The notes beneath the pieces were generated by a model. That model ran no database searches and was not told the DNA's origin. It saw only the letters and a program-made list of their open reading frames with translations. DNA of 64,000 nt from contig NC_088313.1 of assembly GCF_910592395.1 (NCBI RefSeq), positions 9,054,501 to 9,118,500 on the forward strand, in the 5' to 3' direction. Both the position numbers and the translations under genes were made by a program. Positions 58,361 through 64,000 of the stretch are shown piece by piece. The number at the start of each line of letters is the position of its first letter. Positions within the stretch are counted from its first letter, which is position 1. This DNA is from Lineus longissimus. Taxonomy: Eukaryota; Nemertea; Pilidiophora; Heteronemertea; Lineidae.

Positions 58361-59999
58361 ATGAAACGGCCAGGGGCCATTGTGCTCACCGTAAGTATTT
58401 TTAGTAGACAGTTACAGAAAGTGCTACAGTATGTAGGCCTCTCATAATTTATACATGCATCTGTGACCAGTTCAGAGCCGGCCCTGGCCAAGTGGTGAAT
58501 CCGAGACTTGTGGTTCCAAGCTTGTAGAGTCTAGGTCAGGTGAAAATGATAGTGAAGAAACTGTGCCACTCCATGACAATGGTGAATATATTTTTAACTT
58601 TGACCTCAGTGACCCTGACAGGTAGGTCAAATAACAAACCAGGGTGATATGTGATGTAGACACATCCACCCGACCATAACAATTCCATCACTCGTTACAC
58701 TACAGCAATCAGCAAAAAACGATTTCCAAGATGGCCGCCTAATTAAATCTATGGCACCAAATAAATCAAAAAATGAAGAAAATGTAAGATAGAACTCAGA
58801 AAAGAAAAAAGGAAAAGATGAAAAATAAAAATATTTTTGGCTGTCCTTGACCGGGGTTTGAACTCACGACCTTTGGATTGCCACAATACGAGGAAAAACC
58901 CACAAAACATGCAATTTCGGCCATATTTGCGATCTGGCTGAAACTTGGCATACAAATAGTGGCTTCTTAGATGCATCATTACACAAAATTAAAACTCTTT
59001 ACATTGAACAACGACAAAACGTACCAAGAACGGTAAAGTTTTCAACTTTGACCTCTGTGAACTTAAACGGTGGGTCAAATCAAAAACCCGTAATATATGT
59101 GATGTATCCTTGCTAGGAGTACCTACCATAAAACTTTTATCAAAAACAAATCAGTAATAAGCGAGAAATCACACTTTTTGAGTTTTGAGTTTGGGCCCCC
59201 TGGTGGCCAAGTCAATAATCAGACCGAACCAAAATTCAGTGTAAAAGGTCAACTGACCTAGGGGGTCATTTGTTCAAAGTTTCAAGTTCATAACTGTTGC
59301 GGTTGAGAAACGTGCCATAGTTACACTCAAACGCCATTTGACCTCTGCGACCTTAAAAAGTACGTCAAATCCGAAAAAATCGTGCAACATCTGAGGTAAC
59401 CTTGCTAGGGGTCCCTGCCATAAAAATTTCATCAAAAACAATTTGCTAATAAGCAGGCTATTGCACTTCTTACTTTTTCTGTTTTGGCCCCCTGGTGACA
59501 AAGTCAAGAATCAGATCAGGCTGAAATTCAGCACCAGAGGTTATCTGATATAGGGGGTTATATGTACCAAGTTTCAAGCTCATAGCTTTGATGGTTGAGA
59601 AACGTGCCATAGTTACACTCAAACGGCCAATTCACGCCATTTGACCTCTGCGACCTTGAAAAGTAGATCAAATTAAAAACCCGTAAGATATATGATGTAT
59701 CCTTGCTATGAGTACCTACCACAAAAGTTTTATCGAAAACAAGTCACTAATAAGCGAGATATCACACTTTTTAGATATCCACATTTGGCCCCCTGGTGGC
59801 CAAGTAGAGAATCAGATCGGACAGAAGTTTAGTGTCACGGGTCATCTGACCTAGGGGGGTCATGTGTACAAAGTTTTAAGTTCATAGGCCTAGCGGTTAA
59901 AAAACGTGCCACTGTTTTTGAACTAGGATAGGATACGACGGACAACGACGACGACGGACACTGCAGTATTGCATAGACTCCCCTACGGTGAGCCAAAAA
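58361..59999 (+). repeat. Second young copy of the 1.65-kb dispersed repeat
   Basis: Starts ATGAAACGGCCAGGGGCCAT and ends GGTGAGCCAAAAAG, matching 39378-41027 with only scattered differences and small indels. Includes the tRNA-like stretch (about 58850-58910, minus strand), the three roughly 300-bp modules and the TGACCT/AGGTCA motifs. High identity indicates recent movement or duplication. Confidence 0.88.
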
Positions 60000-61140
60000 G
60001 TGAAAACAGATCATATCATATTCCTTGGGATAAATTAAAATAGGAGTGTTGGAACAAGGTTTTTTAGCAGGAGGAAAGCGAGAACATTTTGCGCCGTCGT
60101 ATTTCGATTTGGCTGGTTAGTGGTGAAATCTGCTTTTAATTTTGCAAATTAACATATTCGTCTTTCTAGTTCTAACGTTGTCTGAATAAAAGATGCTTTC
60201 CCAATGCTTGACTGGTCTGGCAAGAGGCATTGCCAGGAAAACGTGACGTCATTTTGGCCATTCTTCTTACCGCACGCCCTCTCTCTCCGTAAAAGTTCCT
60301 GACATGGTGTGAAGTGGGAGGGCGCACAATGGGAACCACACTGCCGCGATGTTAATAGTTTCTATTTATAGAATTCAGCGGCAGAGATTTTAGGCACGGA
60401 AAAAGTGGATTAACTCGGCTAATCTCAATGGATTTTACCCAGGAATGTTTTCAAGGCGAGAGAAACATCTGATTTAAGTACTGCGCTTATTAGATTTCAT
60501 GTTCAGGCCGAAGATTGGCCTAAAACGTGGACGAAAAGAGTGCATTATCGAGTGTTGGAGAGGTCACGTGATTGGACGAGAAACTTTTAGCTGTCAACAT
60601 CAATGGCTATAATATACTCCTACAGAATAGTAGAACTAATAGAACTAATTTCCGAAGTTTCCAATAGTTTGAACACAAATCAAAACATCGCCCATCAGCT
60701 GGACTCAGATCTGCATAAATTATGATAAATAATGAAGTCGTCGCTTCAATTTCGCAAAGAAAGTTGACTCCATTCGAAGGTTGTTTTGACCAAATTCTGT
60801 TGAACTCATCGTTGTGAGGGCATTTGAACACATTCTCGTTGATCTTTCTATAAACGTGTAAAGTTTCGTACCAAAATACGTTTCCGTAAAGGCTTAAAAA
60901 GAAAATTTGTCACTTACAAAATCATCGCTCTGGTAGAAATAAAAAGGTCACCGCCATTTTCTTGATGATAGTACTCCAGGTAAACGGCGGGAAATTTAAA
61001 GCGGGGTCATCCGGGGTCAAACAACAGTTTTGCTCACTACCGCCAACTGGTGATATAAATCCACACTAATCTATTTTATATCAAAACTTCTGTATCATGA
61101 AGACCTTTTCAACTTTATTTCGAGCTTTTATCTGCTGGAA
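60000..61140. other. No gene recognised
   Basis: Short frames only; nothing supported. Confidence 0.5.
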
Positions 61141-61425
61141 TAGAGCGTCAAAAAATTGTTTTTTCATTTACGCATTTTGCCCCCTGGGGAGCTGAATTTG
61201 AGTCGAATCGCCCAAATTTTTTTCCGAAAGCAACATTTTCTGCGGTGTTTATAAGCAAGACTAGATTTGAAGTGCCTCGGTTGTATGATTACAAAATGCC
61301 CAACTTTGCCTACAGATGGCTGGATGGATGGAAGGATGGCAGGATGGGTGGAAGGACAGACACCAATCGAATAGCTATTTGACTAGCTCCGCTGACTTTG
61401 TCAACTGAGCTAAAAATGACATACA
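61141..61425. repeat. Diverged fragment of the GGCCCCCTGG repeat family
   Basis: TTTTGCCCCCTGGGGAGCTG, a GGATGGATGGAAGGATGG microsatellite and the end CAACTGAGCTAAAAATG parallel the modules and 3' end of the family at 15455-16580. Confidence 0.4.
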
Positions 61426-61850
61426 TGTGCATCATGCCATGATATCCATTATTCTTCCAATTTCAGGACTGATTTCTCTGAATGAAGGAGAGGATGAGGT
61501 ACACAGAATTTATCAAGTCCATTCCACTTGGGCCAGCCCTTCTGGAACATTTCTCACCCTGTGACAGTGCCGTTTCTATTTTAGTTATACTTACCAAGTT
61601 TGAAATGTACCGGTATACTAAAAAGTATGGATGTGATTATGTCAATTTGTATTTTTAGTCAATCATCAGTGCAATTACTCCATTGTATATCAGTTGATTA
61701 CTTTTGTTTTTTAGAAGGTAGACAAAAATGTACAATGGCTTCAGTTGTGTGATAATCTCAGGAATACATGTATTCTTGCTGTCTTCGCTGATAATTTTTC
61801 CTATTAAATGATCACAGATAGCGACTTCAGTTGATGTTGTATTGGGCTTT

Positions 61851-62568
61851 TTAACCCTTTCGCTGCGCCGCTCAAAATTATTTCAATATTGATTCCTTGC
61901 TGCCCCCAAAATACTGTAAAAGCCAATTTTAACATAGGTAACTTTGAGGCCAATATACAGCCTGAAGGAGAAGAGATAGAGCTTTGGACTATTGGAAAAG
62001 GTTGTTGGGGACAGCATGGACTTTCAAATTATGCATTTGTCAATCACCTGAAATTATGTTAATTAACTAAATAACGCTAATTAGTATTAATCAACGAGGA
62101 GAAAAACACCATTTTTCATCTTGACCCAGGCTATCACTATCATCCCCCTCGGACCCTGAATCATGCACACTTTCAATCCCCATGCACGCCGTGTACATCG
62201 GCATTATGTTCAGAATCATAATCACTAATCAGACTCGTCTTCTAACGCCTCGAATTCACTATTTCATCAATTATTGATTCTGCAGTTCGTCGAACACGTG
62301 ACTGAGGCATCTAAATTTGTTTACAAAACTTTGGACTCAAAATATCGCCTAAACTTTGAATAAAAACACCGAAGTTTTCACCTAGAAATCGGAAGTTCTA
62401 GCGGTAAACAACATGGCAGGACACCTAGCGACAAGTTCCTGTACTAATTTGCTATTGAAAACATCGTCTTATTCAGGTCTCTCCCAAGTCGCAGTTCTGC
62501 GTACATCCGCACAGATCGGAAATTTTTTTTGGTCGCAAAAATGCGTACATCCGCAGCGAAAGGGTTAA
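61851..62568. mobile_element. Non-autonomous piggyBac-type element (718 bp)
   Basis: TTAA at 61851-61854 and 62565-62568; perfect inverted termini TTAACCCTTTCGCTGCG and CGCAGCGAAAGGGTTAA. GCGTACATCCGCA occurs twice near the right end. No coding capacity. The terminal CCCTTTCG is close to the ends of the piggyBacs at 2345 and 20496. Confidence 0.85.
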
Positions 62569-62623
62569 TCAGTGAACATGTACTACAGGTCGTAAGTCAT
62601 GTGGCTGTGAGTGAATTTAGAAA

Positions 62624-62845
62624 TTAAAGGGAATAGAGCGCAGATTTGGCATAGGGGTTATTTGTTACAAATAACACATCCTGTTGATGCCCCAGAGCTT
62701 GTCAGGCTCCACGTATTGAAGTAAGTTTATTCAGCTATAGCTTGACTGGTACTGTGCCAACCATACTGGGCTGGCCCAAGTGGAATAAACAATGATAAAC
62801 AGGAAGTGTTACCCCTATTCCAAATCAGCGCTCTATTCCCTTTAA
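62624..62845. mobile_element. 222-bp TTAA-flanked MITE
   Basis: TTAA at 62624-62627 and 62842-62845. Inverted termini AGGGAATAGAGCGC extend for about 31 bp with two mismatches (AGATTTGGCATAGGGGT versus TGATTTGGAATAGGGGT). TTAA suggests piggyBac mobilisation; no ORF. Confidence 0.75.
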
Positions 62846-63074
62846 GCGTGCATTTTGCTTCCTGGACAACTGGGTAGTGTTGTATCAGATTCTGTACATG
62901 TGCTGCTGTACTTGGCACCATTGATGAAAAAATCCATAAATATTTTTTGGGTGTAGTCACTTTAGGCAGTAATTGGCCAAGGAGGGTGTTATTAACTAGT
63001 ATTCACTAGTGTATACAAAATACATAGTTTATGAAAGCAGTTATGGCTGAGGATAGGAGGAGCAGTGTTTTTTG

Positions 63075-63309
63075 TTAGGGGTCGTTCACAATTATCAACA
63101 TTTTCACAAGCGTACAAATTGTACTCGTTTTCTTAGCCCCCCTCTTGATCTCCCCCCTTAATAGAAAGCGTACAGCACAAAATGTTTAATTGTATATCAA
63201 CATTTCCTCTTATGTACTAGAGTGTACAGGAAGGTTTACCCCTCCCCTCCCCCAAAAGTGTATGGTTTGTACACTTGTGAAAATGTTGACAATTATTAAC
63301 GACCCCTTA
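63075..63309. mobile_element. PIF/Harbinger-type MITE (229 bp plus TTA duplications)
   Basis: TTA at 63075-63077 and 63307-63309 flanks long inverted repeats beginning GGGGTCGTT and continuing CAACATTTTCACAAG for about 40 bp. The TTA duplication is typical of PIF/Harbinger. No coding capacity. Confidence 0.75.
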
Positions 63310-63530
63310 AAGTTCTTTGTATTGTATTATATTCTTTGAGGAGTGTCTTGACTCTTAAAGAGTCTCCATCACATGGCGATTTGAAGTACGACAGATGTGC
63401 AATCATTTTTGAAATATCATTAAAGTTCTTTTTATTGTATTATATTCTTTGAGGAGTGTCTTGAATCTTAAAGAGTCTCCATAATATGGCGATGACAGAT
63501 GTGCAATCATTTTTTAAATATCATCATATT
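63308..63530. repeat. 113-bp tandem duplication
   Basis: TAAAGTTCTTTGTATTGTAT to ATCATTTTTGAAATATCAT is repeated from 63421 with a few substitutions and one short deletion. Confidence 0.85.
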
Positions 63531-64000
63531 AAAAGTAATTTGTTGTCTAATTGATGTGTTGTCTTGATAATTTAACTGTGCTTCGGGATCATCTCGGAAT
63601 TGTTTCGCCCCTGGCCTCCATGTTGTCTTCAGGAATCAGGTCTGATTTTATGGTCGGGATGCTCCATGCAAGAACTCTGCATCATGGCCAACAGGCATTC
63701 AATAGGAAACAACTCAAAAAAGGATCACAAAATATTCGAGGCTCTCAAAACTTCCATCAGATCTAAAGTCTGCAGTGCATTGGTGGGAGAGTGTCAAGAG
63801 TCAGTGACCTACAAACCCTGACCTGACCCAGAACAGCTCCTCACTTCCCCTATTGTGTCCCTTGATTGGATGCCACTATAAAGCCATGGTATGCTTTTCC
63901 CTCTTGGAGTCTGGTCCTCCATCAGTATAATGGCATGTTCTCATCTTTACTGCAATGACTAAACAAAGCTAGTGGAGCTGTCCTCCCCATTTTCAGAGGC
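63531..64000. other. No gene recognised
   Basis: Two overlapping short frames at 63551-63821 have no recognisable domain and no splice support. Confidence 0.4.

Overview
The window is eukaryotic, with GT-AG introns, low gene density, many homopolymer runs and very heavy transposon content. The mix of piggyBac, PIF/Harbinger, Mutator-like, Jockey-like LINE and Copia elements, with dispersed GGCCCCCTGGTGGCC repeats and frequent AGGCCTA strings, fits a marine invertebrate (echinoderm, hemichordate, amphioxus or lophotrochozoan). I cannot name the species. No rRNA, complete tRNA or CRISPR was seen.

Layout. 1-2344: a short hypothetical ORF, a perfect 17-bp hairpin and a 129-bp tandem repeat. 2345-5438: decayed piggyBac with TTAA ends. 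5439-9200: hairpin-rich minisatellites built on CTTGTGGGGA. 9214-18195: the most interesting locus, a gene of about 14 exons joining a PWWP-like domain, a long degenerate Ser/Thr/Asp repeat, two zinc fingers and a tyrosine-recombinase (Crypton/phage-integrase fold) domain whose R, K, R, LGH and Y residues are retained. A TGA lies in the PWWP motif and a -1 frame change lies exactly on an A_AAA_AAG heptamer. 18400-20450: tandem repeats. 20496-24393: apparently intact piggyBac on the minus strand, with TTAA, terminal and subterminal inverted repeats and an open transposase frame. 26314-27799: frameshifted Mutator-like transposase. 28433-30795: satellites. 30796-32243: two low-complexity coding pieces.

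32828-42048: a 9.2-kb piggyBac whose left part holds a 4.75-kb array of seven 444-bp foldback elements and three 544-bp units, duplicated with an 1887-bp higher-order period. Its transposase is split by a 1.65-kb repeat that also occurs, nearly identical, at 58361-59999. 42101-42938: Harbinger transposase remnant. 43300-48240: Jockey/CR1-like LINE with damaged ORF1 and ORF2. 49505-51260: Copia fragment (gag, protease, start of integrase). 51377-57428: an intron-containing transposase-like gene I cannot assign to a superfamily. 57640-64000: repeats and three small non-autonomous elements (two TTAA-type, one TTA-type).

Most elements are dead through point stops, frameshifts or lost catalytic residues. 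The piggyBac at 20496-24393 is the only one that looks complete. The PWWP/recombinase gene is the best candidate for host-gene-like or domesticated function.
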